NCBI RefSeq assembly: GCF_014218335.1
Contig: NZ_AP023367.1
Coordinates: 2,233,501-2,297,500 of the forward strand
DNA from: Anaerocolumna cellulosilytica
Lineage (GTDB): Bacteria; Bacillota; Clostridia; Lachnospirales; Lachnospiraceae
Direction of reading: 5' to 3'
Length of the DNA stretch: 64,000 bases
Shown: one piece after another, positions 20,130 through 28,276 of the stretch
Position numbering within the stretch: position 1 is the stretch's first letter
Layout: every line of letters begins with the position of its first letter
Notes under the pieces: generated by a model
Told to the model about the DNA's origin: nothing
Databases searched by the model: none
Seen by the model: only the letters and a program-made list of their open reading frames with translations
Program-made: the position numbers and the translations under genes

Positions 20130-22757
20130 ATGAAGCATTCAAAGGAGAAGGAAAAGTGCTTTCAAACAGGAGTCTGGCGCAGATTAATGGTGATAGGAAT
20201 TGTTTTTTCTATGCTGATAGCAGTATTGCTGTCGCCTTCAGCGGGAAGAACAATGACTGCACAGGCAGCAACAGCTATAACGTCCATGTCACATTTTTCA
20301 CCAGCAGATGGCCCAATAATTGCTAATTCAGGGGTGGATAAAGCAAGCTTTGGATTTGTAATGCCAGTATTTAATGGAGGGAATGCTACCTGGGAGGAAG
20401 TAGCCTCCGATCTAACAGTAAGGGTTAAAATAAACGGCAATTGGATGGACATTGACAGCAGTGGTATTTTTACCTATAACAAGAATTGGGGTCATTGGAG
20501 TGACAGTGGTTTTTATGGATATTGGTTTACCGTATCCCAAACTACTTATATCCAACTAGCTTCTAAGTCAAGAGGGGTTACTCTGGATTATACGCTGGAA
20601 TTCACAAACATTCATAAAACAACCATAACATCCATGACAGCTACACAGGGACCGCAGATAACAGCAGGAGTTACAGGTGGTGCAGGGTTTACTTACCCGG
20701 TATTTAATGGGGATACCTCCATACCCTATTCTGCTGTAGCAGAGGACATAAAAGTATATGTAAAACCTGTTAACAATAGTGAATGGATAGATATTGATAA
20801 CAATGCCGCAAGTGGTTGGATATATGATTATAACTTTGGTCAGTTTACAGACGGCGGTGGAGGATATTGGTTTACTGTGGGCGAATCGATTCATGTAAAG
20901 CTACAGTCTAAGACCTCAGGTGCCGCTTTAATTTATACAATTACCTACAATGAACCGGTTAGAAATTCTTACGTTCTAACTTCTTATGATGGTACAAACT
21001 ATAAGGCAGGGGATAATGGTGCTATTGGCGTTCCTTTGCCAAAGATTGATGGAAATGCAGCGGTGAAATCAGAACTTGGGAATTTTGTGTATGAGATTCA
21101 GGTGAATGAAGCCTGGGTGGATTTAAGCGATACCAGTAAAAGCAGTTTTCAATATTCCGGAAACGGTTATAACCAACGCTCCGCTGCAAATCAATGGGGG
21201 TATTGGGTAGATCATATCTATGGTCTTTGGTTTCAGCCCATACAAACGGACATGGTACTTCGGATTGGTTATCCTCTTAACGGGCAAAAGGGAGGGGCAA
21301 TAGGTAATAACTATATAACGTATACTTTTATCGGTAATCCCAATGCTCCAAGACCGGATAGTTCGGATATGGAGGACATAGAGCTTGGAACATCTGAAAA
21401 CAGTCATATCAAAGGAATGAATCTGATTTGGAGCGATGAATTCAACGGTACTTCGCTTAACGCCAATGCATGGAATTATGACATTGGTTATTATCTAAAT
21501 GATGACCCTAACACTTGGGGCTGGGGAAATAATGAATTAGAACATTATACAAACAGTGAGCGGAATGTTTATGTTAGAAATGGCAGCTTACATATAACGG
21601 CTCTTGAAGAACCTAAATCGTTTCCTCAGAATCCGAACCGTTATGCTCCCTACTCCTCCGGAAAAATAACGACCAAAGATAAATTCACGTTCCGGTACGG
21701 ACGAATCGATTTCAGGGCAAAGCTTCCAAGAGGAAATGGTTTGTGGCCAGCATTATGGCTTCTGCCAAATGATAATGTATATGGTACCTGGGCAGCTTCT
21801 GGAGAAATTGATGTCATGGAGGCAAGAGGAAGAGTACCGGGGGCCAGCAGTGGTGCCATACATTATGGAGGTCAATGGCCAGCTAACACATATTTGGGTG
21901 GTGATTATCTATTTCCTGAGGGGCAGACCATTGATTCCGAGTATCATGTGTACAGTCTGGTATGGGAAGAAGATATTATTAAATGGTATGTAGATGGCAA
22001 GTGTTTCTTTAAGGCTACCAGTGAACAATGGTTTTCAAATGCTGCTCCGGGCAATCCACTGGCACCCTTTGACCAGGAGTTTTATATTATCATGAATTTA
22101 GCGGTTGGGGGGTGGTTCGATGGAGGAGTAGTACCTTCACCGGGCGACATTCCGGCAACGATGCAGGTAGATTATGTTCGGGTATATAAAGAAGGAGGCT
22201 CTGGTAATCCCGGTAGCATTCCTGTTACCGGAGTAACCTTAAACCAGACCATGGCGGAAGTAAATGTTTCAGAAAGTTTACAACTTAATGCATCTGTTTT
22301 TCCTGTAAATGCTTCAAATAAAGCAGTTAACTGGACAGTTGCCAACAATAGCATAGCTGCTGTTGACCAGACCGGAAAGGTGACTGGAGTATCTAAGGGA
22401 ACTACAGTCGTTACAGTTACAGCAGAAGATGGGAGTAAAACTGCCCAGTGCCAGATTACAGTAAAGGAAGGTGGGTCTTCTGTAATTGTAATTGGGGATT
22501 CTGTACGAGGATTAAAAAAGATAGGAAATAATTTGGAGTTTTATGTGAATGGGGCGGAATTTGCTGATTTACATTACAGGTTAAATAATGGTATCCAGAT
22601 GAATGTGGCTATGAATAGTTCGGGTAACAGAAATTATAAATATCCGTTAAATCAACTAAAACAAGGAGATGTTATAGAGTATTTCTTTACCTATAACCCG
22701 GGAGGCGGTGCATTAGACACACCGGTTTATACCTATATACATGGCGTAACCCAGTGA
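20130..22757 (+). CDS. Secreted GH16 endo-beta-1,3(4)-glucanase with N-terminal repeats, Big_2 and CBM56
   Basis: 875 residues with AAGGAGGG before ATG 20130. A signal peptide ends near residue 46 (AQA-ATAIT). Three related modules of about 110-120 residues follow (about 48-160, 161-278, 280-395), each with a W-[MVI]-D-[IL] segment and a YWFT or LWFQ strand; I do not recognise the family. The GH16 domain (about 428-690) has WSDEFNG, WGWGNNELEHY and the catalytic EIDVME (E559, D561, E564), of the laminarinase type. Then come a Big_2 Ig-like module (about 695-780) and a CBM56-like beta-1,3-glucan-binding module (about 785-875). Predicted role: attack on laminarin, callose or fungal beta-1,3-glucan outside the cell. 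Promoter details are not evident. Confidence 0.88.
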   Translation: MKHSKEKEKCFQTGVWRRLMVIGIVFSMLIAVLLSPSAGRTMTAQAATAITSMSHFSPADGPIIANSGVDKASFGFVMPVFNGGNATWEEVASDLTVRVKINGNWMDIDSSGIFTYNKNWGHWSDSGFYGYWFTVSQTTYIQLASKSRGVTLDYTLEFTNIHKTTITSMTATQGPQITAGVTGGAGFTYPVFNGDTSIPYSAVAEDIKVYVKPVNNSEWIDIDNNAASGWIYDYNFGQFTDGGGGYWFTVGESIHVKLQSKTSGAALIYTITYNEPVRNSYVLTSYDGTNYKAGDNGAIGVPLPKIDGNAAVKSELGNFVYEIQVNEAWVDLSDTSKSSFQYSGNGYNQRSAANQWGYWVDHIYGLWFQPIQTDMVLRIGYPLNGQKGGAIGNNYITYTFIGNPNAPRPDSSDMEDIELGTSENSHIKGMNLIWSDEFNGTSLNANAWNYDIGYYLNDDPNTWGWGNNELEHYTNSERNVYVRNGSLHITALEEPKSFPQNPNRYAPYSSGKITTKDKFTFRYGRIDFRAKLPRGNGLWPALWLLPNDNVYGTWAASGEIDVMEARGRVPGASSGAIHYGGQWPANTYLGGDYLFPEGQTIDSEYHVYSLVWEEDIIKWYVDGKCFFKATSEQWFSNAAPGNPLAPFDQEFYIIMNLAVGGWFDGGVVPSPGDIPATMQVDYVRVYKEGGSGNPGSIPVTGVTLNQTMAEVNVSESLQLNASVFPVNASNKAVNWTVANNSIAAVDQTGKVTGVSKGTTVVTVTAEDGSKTAQCQITVKEGGSSVIVIGDSVRGLKKIGNNLEFYVNGAEFADLHYRLNNGIQMNVAMNSSGNRNYKYPLNQLKQGDVIEYFFTYNPGGGALDTPVYTYIHGVTQ

Positions 22758-22850
22758 AAACTCAATATTAAAAAGTTGCTTTATGACTGGTAATATTGGG
22801 GAAAATATGGTATACTTACGAATATATAAATTCTAAAGGAGGTGGCTTAC

Positions 22851-23000
22851 ATGACAAGCTTTGATTGTATGGAAAAAGCGTATATTTTAATTTTGGAGGG
22901 AAAGCCGTTTGAATTACAAGAAAGGTGCAGATGTATTGCCAGACCGCCTGTTACAAGAAATTCAGGAATATGTGGAAGGATGTCTGGTATATATACCTAA
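22851..23000 (+). CDS. Short upstream frame overlapping the CD3324-family gene
   Basis: ATG 22851 has the best ribosome site of the area (AAAGGAGGTGG, 5 nt spacing) and opens a 49-codon frame (MTSFDCMEKAYILILEGKPFEL...) that runs in a different frame into the next gene. It may be a leader whose translation helps ribosomes reach the TTG start at 22909, or simply the true start before a sequence change. No family recognised. Confidence 0.35.
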   Translation: MTSFDCMEKAYILILEGKPFELQERCRCIARPPVTRNSGICGRMSGIYT

Positions 23001-23172
23001 AAAAGGAGATAAGGCGGGCTGGGGCTATATTAGTGGAGCCAGGCAGCTAATCGATAAGAGAAATAAGGGGATTCTTGATTTATTTGAGAAAGGGGAATCG
23101 ATTCCTGAATTATCGGACAAATTTCACTTGGGTGAGGATACCATTCGTAAGATTGTATATCGGAAAAAATAG
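22909..23172 (+). CDS. CD3324-family small DNA-binding-like protein
   Basis: 87 residues from TTG 22909, with GGAGGG 8 nt upstream. The sequence (KKGADVLPDRLLQEIQEYVEGCLVYIP, GYISGARQLIDKRNKGI, then a C-terminal helix-turn-helix LSDKFHLGEDTIRKIVYRK) matches the CD3324 group of clostridial proteins, related to Mor-like regulators. It is probably a DNA-binding regulator of unknown target. A short frame with a very strong ribosome site starts 58 bp upstream and overlaps it. Confidence 0.75.
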   Translation: MNYKKGADVLPDRLLQEIQEYVEGCLVYIPKKGDKAGWGYISGARQLIDKRNKGILDLFEKGESIPELSDKFHLGEDTIRKIVYRKK

Positions 23173-23338
23173 TTATAATCAAACTGTCCCTAGGAATCAG
23201 GTCTATACTATGAGATAATACATATGACCGGTCAATAAGAAACGAAAGGGGATGGTTGTGTTGATTCAAAAAATAGAGGTGTGTGACTTATAGTACTTTG
23301 TAGGATTCTGCACAAGGTACAGATATAAACACTCTAAG

Positions 23339-23368
23339 AAAGGCAATGGGTAAAACCATTGCCTTTTT
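23339..23368 (+). terminator. Intrinsic terminator
   Basis: AAAGGCAATGG (23339-23349) pairs with CCATTGCCTTT across a 6-nt loop and ends in a T run. Confidence 0.88.
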
Positions 23369-23452
23369 AAAATGTTATGGTATAATTTATTTGACAAATA
23401 ATACATATACAAATATATTTCCTAAAATTAATAAGCTTTATTATGATAGTCA

Positions 23453-23583
23453 ATTGCGAAACCGTTATCTTATGTGTCAGAACCAGTCAAAAAACACCTA
23501 AAACAGGTTCCGATGCGGTGGCAGGCCACCTTTAATTTGGTGTTTTTGCCTACTTCCAACCTCTAGACCTATCGTTTTGCAAT
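23453..23583 (+). ncRNA. Structured intergenic element, copy 2 of 3
   Basis: Terminal stem ATTGCGAAAC (23453-23462)/GTTTTGCAAT (23574-23583), ten pairs with one G-U. Inner stem AAAAACA(CC)/(GG)TGTTTTT (23490-23498/23539-23547), small hairpin ACCT-AAAAC-AGGT, apical hairpin GGTGG-CAGG-CCACC. The same fold is built from different sequence in copies 1 and 3. The G-U pair is compatible only with the plus strand as RNA. It ends 158 bp before the serine hydrolase gene. Confidence 0.65.
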
Positions 23584-23599
23584 CACCTATTTATGATGA

Positions 23600-23704
23600 G
23601 GGTGTCAAAAGTCTTCATAAAAAAATAGAGCAGTAATTGGCACAAGCAAGAGAACGAATGTGCGAATTACTGGTTCTATATAATAATTTGTGCTTTTGAC
23701 ACCC
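23600..23704. repeat. 105-bp inverted repeat, MITE-like or leader hairpin
   Basis: The ends are a perfect 12-bp inverted repeat, GGGTGTCAAAAG (23600-23611) and CTTTTGACACCC (23693-23704). The inside also pairs: ATAGA-CAGTAATT-CACA against TGTG-AATTACTG-TCTAT. Such ends resemble terminal repeats of small non-autonomous elements, but I see no clear target duplication. It sits 37 bp before ATG 23742. Confidence 0.65.
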
Positions 23705-23741
23705 GAATCCGATTATTATATTAAAATAAGGAGAGGTTTTT

Positions 23742-24920
23742 ATGTTAAGTGAATCGGGAATAAGTCAAATAAAAGAGGCAATCAAAGAGGGAGTTGATCA
23801 AAAGTTCATTGCAGGAGCAAATTTATTAATTTATAAAGAGGGTAAAGAAGTCTTTTACCATGAAGAGGGGTATGCGGACCTTAATACAGGTAAACCAATA
23901 AAGAGAGACACAATTTTTCGTCTGTATTCCATGAGTAAACCGGTTACGGCAGCAGCAGTAATGATATTAATGGAACGAGGCAAAATAGATTTGTATGACC
24001 CAGTAAGTAAATATCTGGAGGGTTTTCAGAATCAGAAAGTTGAACAGGACGGCAAACTGGTGGCAGTGGAGCGGGAAGCTACTATAAGGGATTTGCTATT
24101 TATGACCGCAGGTTTAGTATATGGAGGAAATGATAGAGCAGGAAAAGAAACCGAGGCCTTATTTCTTGAGATAAATGAAAAGCTTCTGGGGGAAAAGCCG
24201 CTTGAAACGGTTGAAATAATGAATCGTCTTGGGAAATGTACACTCTCCTTTCAACCAGGTGCCAGCTGGCAGTACGGAACCTCTGCTGACGTATTGGGAG
24301 CAGTGGTGGAGGTTGTAAGCAAAAAGCGTTATGGAGAATTTTTGCGTGATGAATTATTTTTACCTTTAGGAATGAAGGATACTGGTTTTTGGGTAACACC
24401 GGACAAACAAGATCGTCTGGCTGTAACCTATGAAGAAGATAAAAAGGCAGGTTTAATACCTTATTATGGGAATCATCTGGGTATAAATAACCGCATGGAT
24501 AGGGAGCCTGCTTTTGAATCCGGTGGAGCCGGATTGGTATCAACGGTAGATGACTATATTCGATTTGCAACCATGCTGATACAAAGAGGAACCTATGACA
24601 ACTTCCAGCTATTACGGCCTAAAACGGTTGAATACTTAACGACAGGTACGTTAAATATGCTTCAGCAAAAGAACTTTGACCTATGGCAGAACTTAGGGTA
24701 CAGTTATGGAAATCTTATGCGTATAATGACAGATACCACAAAAGCAGGAACGCTTGTGAGTGCAGGTGAGTATGGATGGGATGGCTGGCTGGGGCCTTAC
24801 TTTAGTAATTGCCCGAAAGACAAATTAAGCTATTTATTCATGATACAGAAAACAAATGCCGGAACAACTCCTTTAACCAGAAGACTACGCAATATAATTC
24901 TTAGCTCTTGTTGTGATTAA
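23742..24920 (+). CDS. Serine hydrolase of the beta-lactamase class C / EstB type
   Basis: 392 residues, AAGGAGAGG before ATG 23742, no signal peptide. Active-site SxxK is S63-M-S-K66 in RLYSMSKPVTAAAVM; the second-motif Tyr is Y178 in WQYGTSADVLG (Y-G-T instead of Y-x-N, as in EstB-like esterases); ESGGAGLVSTVDDYIRFA is conserved in the family. Cytoplasmic location and the variant motif suggest an esterase or peptidase-like role rather than beta-lactam resistance. The 5' region contains two structured elements, so expression may be controlled at RNA level. Confidence 0.82.
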   Translation: MLSESGISQIKEAIKEGVDQKFIAGANLLIYKEGKEVFYHEEGYADLNTGKPIKRDTIFRLYSMSKPVTAAAVMILMERGKIDLYDPVSKYLEGFQNQKVEQDGKLVAVEREATIRDLLFMTAGLVYGGNDRAGKETEALFLEINEKLLGEKPLETVEIMNRLGKCTLSFQPGASWQYGTSADVLGAVVEVVSKKRYGEFLRDELFLPLGMKDTGFWVTPDKQDRLAVTYEEDKKAGLIPYYGNHLGINNRMDREPAFESGGAGLVSTVDDYIRFATMLIQRGTYDNFQLLRPKTVEYLTTGTLNMLQQKNFDLWQNLGYSYGNLMRIMTDTTKAGTLVSAGEYGWDGWLGPYFSNCPKDKLSYLFMIQKTNAGTTPLTRRLRNIILSSCCD

Positions 24921-24950
24921 GGAGAGCCGAAGCAATATATAAATTCTAAG

Positions 24951-24988
24951 AACATCCTCTGAATAGTTATCACCGGAGGATGTTTTTT
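24951..24988 (+). terminator. Terminator after serine hydrolase gene
   Basis: AACATCCTC (24951-24959) pairs with GAGGATGTT; six Ts follow the stem. Confidence 0.9.
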
Positions 24989-25045
24989 ATCATTATAGTA
25001 ACAAAACTCTATAAGTGGTTTTCATCATATATATTATTTGATAAA

Positions 25046-25091
25046 TTGTATGCTTGACATACAAATGAAATTAATGTATACTAGGCATACA
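25046..25091 (+). promoter_or_regulatory. Promoter with two tandem TGTAT-N7-ATACA operators
   Basis: TTGACA (25054-25059) and TATACT (25077-25082) are 17 bp apart. Two identical-type palindromes, TGTAT-N7-ATACA, occupy 25047-25063 (over the -35) and 25075-25091 (over the -10), centres 28 bp apart. The MarR-family gene in the operon (26180) is the obvious candidate to bind them. Confidence 0.82.
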
Positions 25092-25130
25092 AAAGTTAGA
25101 TAACACAAACTTCGGAAAGGATAAGTTGAC

Positions 25131-26141
25131 ATGTATATACCAAAAGAAAGTCCAGCCAGTTATTATAAATTGCTTCATCAGAAAAGAGTAGCAGAGTTAT
25201 TTTTATGTGCCTTGCGGTTTGATTTATTTTCTTGCTTAACAGAATGGGAGACAGCGCATGAAGTTGCTGCAATCAGAGGGCTAAAGGAACGAAGTGTTGA
25301 ATTAGTTCTAAATGCTCTTGCAGCAACAGGCTTTCTTGAAAAATCCTCCGGAAAGTACCGTAATACAGCACAGAGCAATGAATTTTTAGCTGCCGGCAGT
25401 CCGGTAGATATTAAAGAGAGCTTGTTGTATCGAGAAGCCATGATGTCATTAAGTACTTTGGATACCCGTCTGTTAACCGGTCCGGATGAAAGAACACGGG
25501 AGAGAAATCTTGGAGTAGAGGCTTATGATTTTAAGGAAACTGCCAGAATTAGTATACCGGAGATGTACACAGGACGAGTACAGAACTTTATGAAAGAAGT
25601 TAAGGATATATATCAAGATAAACAACCAAAGAAGATACTGGATCTTGGTGGAGGTTCAGGTGTTCTCGCCATTGAATTAGTGAAAGCATTCACTAATTGC
25701 CAAGGGGTCATCTTTGAATCCCCCCAGGTCACAGAGATTCCTGAGAAATTAGTAAGAACGGAAGGAATATCAGAAAAAATCAGTGTTTTAGAAGGTGATT
25801 TTATGGAAGATGATTTTGGTGGAGCGTATGACTTGATTATAGCAGCGGGTATTTTGGATTTTACCAAAGGTAATCTGGAGAATTTGTTAAAGCGTCTTTA
25901 TGATGCTCTGACGAAAGAAGGAATGTTGTATGTAGTAACGCATCAGGTAGATAAGGATTATTTATCACCACCGGAAACTATATTGGGTTGGTTATCAAGT
26001 CATCTGGAGGGTTTGGATATACTTTTAACTGAGGAGATAATTGAGACTGCTTTGCATAAGCAAGGATTTGTAAGAAAGAAGGAAAGCTTAACCGGTGGAA
26101 CCTTACAGGGAATTAAGGCTAAGTTTTATGGTAAGAACTAA
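25131..26141 (+). CDS. SAM-dependent O-methyltransferase-like protein
   Basis: 336 residues. An N-terminal winged-helix dimerisation domain (about 15-100) is followed by a class I methyltransferase fold with motif I ILDLGGGSGVLAIELV (about 165-180), the acidic IFESPQV strand and LEGDFMEDDFGGAYDLIIAAG. The architecture fits plant/bacterial O-methyltransferases (Methyltransf_2). Catalytic His is not evident, so the acceptor is unknown. AAAGGA precedes ATG 25131 by about 9 nt. First gene of a three-gene operon with MarR and a dehydrogenase, under twin operators. Confidence 0.8.
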   Translation: MYIPKESPASYYKLLHQKRVAELFLCALRFDLFSCLTEWETAHEVAAIRGLKERSVELVLNALAATGFLEKSSGKYRNTAQSNEFLAAGSPVDIKESLLYREAMMSLSTLDTRLLTGPDERTRERNLGVEAYDFKETARISIPEMYTGRVQNFMKEVKDIYQDKQPKKILDLGGGSGVLAIELVKAFTNCQGVIFESPQVTEIPEKLVRTEGISEKISVLEGDFMEDDFGGAYDLIIAAGILDFTKGNLENLLKRLYDALTKEGMLYVVTHQVDKDYLSPPETILGWLSSHLEGLDILLTEEIIETALHKQGFVRKKESLTGGTLQGIKAKFYGKN

Positions 26142-26179
26142 AGTTTATACGGGTAAGAACCTTTTTTTTTAGGATTTTT

Positions 26180-26704
26180 ATGAATTTAATCAGTAGGCAA
26201 CTGCAAGACTCTAATCTAGAGGCAGGAGAAAAGAAGGAGTTATTAATATTTATGGATAAAGTGCAAGATACTATCATACGTGATTTTATAAAATTAACAG
26301 AGAAGATAGCAAATGGCAAAGTGAATATACTTGATTTTGGATCGGAGGATATGACTTTTTACAGAGGAGAAATCCATATGCTAAAAATGATTGGAGATAA
26401 TCCGGGCATATTTGGTTCAGAAATGGCTAGAAATTTTAATATAACAAGAGCAGTGGTAGCAAAGACTGTCCGTAAGCTAGAGGAAAGAAATTTAATATAC
26501 AGGCAGGATGATGAGAAGGATAAGAAACGTTATCGGCTGTTTCTTACAGAGAAAGGCTTACAAGCATATATAATGCATCAGGAGTACCACCGTCAGGCTG
26601 ATAAGCCCCTATTTGACTATCTGGATAGCCTATCTGAAAAGGAACTAAAAACAGTCAAAGATTTTTTATATCACGCAAATGCCTTGATAGAACAGCACTT
26701 TTAA
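26180..26704 (+). CDS. MarR-family transcriptional regulator
   Basis: 174 residues. Winged helix-turn-helix at about 60-135: HMLKMIGDNPGIFGSEMARNFNITRAVVAKTVRKLEERNLI with the wing DDEKDKKRYRLFLTEKG. The long helices at both ends are for dimerisation. The start codon has only a short AGGA site close behind a T run. Placed between the methyltransferase and dehydrogenase genes; likely autorepressor of the operon through the TGTAT-N7-ATACA pair. Confidence 0.87.
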   Translation: MNLISRQLQDSNLEAGEKKELLIFMDKVQDTIIRDFIKLTEKIANGKVNILDFGSEDMTFYRGEIHMLKMIGDNPGIFGSEMARNFNITRAVVAKTVRKLEERNLIYRQDDEKDKKRYRLFLTEKGLQAYIMHQEYHRQADKPLFDYLDSLSEKELKTVKDFLYHANALIEQHF

Positions 26705-26743
26705 GGAATAAAATACAAAGCTGCGGTAGCATGGAGATTTATT

Positions 26744-27814
26744 ATGAAAAATAAGATTATAGTAGTAGGCGGTTATGGCTCTGTTGGTCAGATTATATGT
26801 ACGGAGCTTGCAAAATATTTTCCGGGTATGGTTTATGCGGCGGGCAGAAGTTTTCAGAAAGCAGAAGCATTTACAGTGAAATCCCAAGGTGCGGTAAAGC
26901 CCATGGAATTAGACGTTACAAAGACATTAGATAGAGAATCTATTGAAGATGCAAGATTAATCATTATGTGCTTAGATCAGCTGGATACGGAATTTGTTAG
27001 AGCTGTATTTCAGTACGGCATTGACTATATAGATATCACTGCAGGCAGCGATTTCTTAATTGAAGTAGAGAAACTTAAGAAAGAGGCTGTTGCCGGTGGT
27101 TCAACAGCACTCTTAAGTGTAGGACTTACCCCAGGGTTAAGTAATCTTATGGCATTAGAAGCAAGCTGCCGCCTGGATTATACAGACAGTATTGATATTG
27201 CCATAATGTTAGGCTTAGGTGACAAACATGGTGATGCTGCTATACAATGGACACTGGATAATATGAATCAAGAGTTTTCATGGATAAACCATGGTAAGAC
27301 TGAAAAAGCTTCTAGTTTCAGAGATAAAAAAAGGTTTTATTTTGGAGAAAATCTCGGGTATATGAGGGCATACCGCTTTCCTTTTTCTGACCAGCATACC
27401 ATTGCAAAAACTCTTGAAGTTCCCGTAGTAAAAACAAGGCTATGTTTTGATTCTGCCATAATAACGGAAGGTATCGCCTTAATGAAAAAAATAGGTGGGC
27501 TTAGTGTGTTAAAGAATCAGACTGTCCGGCATATAGTTGAAAAAGCAATGGAGAACTTACCCTTTGGGACTGATAAATATGCTCTAAAAGTGGAGGCAGC
27601 CGGTAAATTGAACGGTAAAAGTGTAAAGTCTGAACTTCTGATAGAAGGGCAAAAAGAGGCTGAAATTACTGGTATAGTGGCAGCTGCCTCTGCCAGATAT
27701 TTGTATGAAGGAGATTATCCTAAAGGAATATATCATATAGAACAGCTCTTTGATTTTAGGATACTTCCAGTTCAAATTAAGAAGAAGATGAAAAAGAGGC
27801 TCCTTTTACATTAG
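26744..27814 (+). CDS. Saccharopine dehydrogenase-family NAD(P)-binding protein
   Basis: 356 residues. Rossmann start KIIVVGGYGSVGQIICTELAK, then DVTKTLDRESIEDARLIIMCLDQ and VGLTPGLSNLMALEA, typical for the saccharopine-dehydrogenase-like (Sacchrp_dh_NADP) group. GGAG precedes ATG 26744. Last gene of the MarR operon; its stop codon lies within the terminator hairpin. Substrate unknown; the methyltransferase partner suggests a small secondary or detoxification pathway. Confidence 0.8.
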   Translation: MKNKIIVVGGYGSVGQIICTELAKYFPGMVYAAGRSFQKAEAFTVKSQGAVKPMELDVTKTLDRESIEDARLIIMCLDQLDTEFVRAVFQYGIDYIDITAGSDFLIEVEKLKKEAVAGGSTALLSVGLTPGLSNLMALEASCRLDYTDSIDIAIMLGLGDKHGDAAIQWTLDNMNQEFSWINHGKTEKASSFRDKKRFYFGENLGYMRAYRFPFSDQHTIAKTLEVPVVKTRLCFDSAIITEGIALMKKIGGLSVLKNQTVRHIVEKAMENLPFGTDKYALKVEAAGKLNGKSVKSELLIEGQKEAEITGIVAAASARYLYEGDYPKGIYHIEQLFDFRILPVQIKKKMKKRLLLH

Positions 27815-27824
27815 GGCCTCTTTT
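27791..27824 (+). terminator. Terminator overlapping the end of the dehydrogenase gene
   Basis: AAAAGAGGC pairs with GCCTCTTTT; the TAG stop (27812-27814) is inside the hairpin. Confidence 0.8.
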
Positions 27825-27859
27825 AAGATTATACCATTCTTTTACAGGAAAGTAACAAA

Positions 27860-28003
27860 TTAATTCTTTTCGTGCTTCCCATTATGGGTACTAATTTTTT
27901 CACCGTGTATGATACCTAAGTCGGAATTATGCTTTGGGTCCATTTTACGCAATTCGGGGTTACTTTTTTCACGGTCTTTTATTCTATTCTTATTATTATC
28001 CAT
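27860..28003 (-). CDS. Small hydrophilic protein, 47 residues, unknown function
   Basis: ATG 28003 has AAAGGAAG 5 nt upstream and opens a 47-residue frame: MDNNKNRIKDREKSNPELRK, then MDPKHNSDLGIIHGEKISTH and NGKHEKN. It is highly charged with no membrane segment. Spacing, ribosome site and composition look like a real gene, similar in style to small spore-associated proteins of clostridia, but I cannot name the family. Convergent with the MarR operon. Confidence 0.6.
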   Translation of the reverse strand: MDNNKNRIKDREKSNPELRKMDPKHNSDLGIIHGEKISTHNGKHEKN

Positions 28004-28147
28004 ACGTACTTCCTTTCTGCTTCAATAGTTGCAATTTATAAGAACTTAGAAAGTCAATGAGTAGCAGAAGTAGTATTTGTATTTTTAAAATGTTTATGAT
28101 AAAAAGTAGTGTTTTATAGGGAATTAACTTAAAATAAATTTTTAGGC

Positions 28148-28188
28148 ACACTATAAATGGGCGTCGAGCAAAACCACATTTATAGTGT
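28148..28188. repeat. 12-bp perfect inverted repeat
   Basis: ACACTATAAATG (28148-28159) pairs with CATTTATAGTGT (28177-28188) across a 17-nt spacer. No T run on either side. It lies between the end of the hydrogenase operon and the small gene at 27860; termination or mRNA stabilisation is possible. Nothing else stands out in 28004-28276. Confidence 0.55.
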
Positions 28189-28276
28189 ACCTGTATATGA
28201 AATCTACTCCTACCTGTGACTATATAGCACCGTATATTTTTAGACTTCCCCAAAAAACTAATGAATGTACGGATAG

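Larger units (their letters stand above)
23173..23741. other. Gene-free interval rich in structured elements
   Basis: About 570 bp without a convincing gene. It holds, in order, a short GTG frame (VLIQKIEVCDL, stop) at about 23260 preceded by AAAGGGGATGG, a terminator, copy 2 of the structured element, and a 105-bp inverted repeat directly after it. The 23260 frame looks like the first residues of a lost regulator, but is too short to name. Confidence 0.6.
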
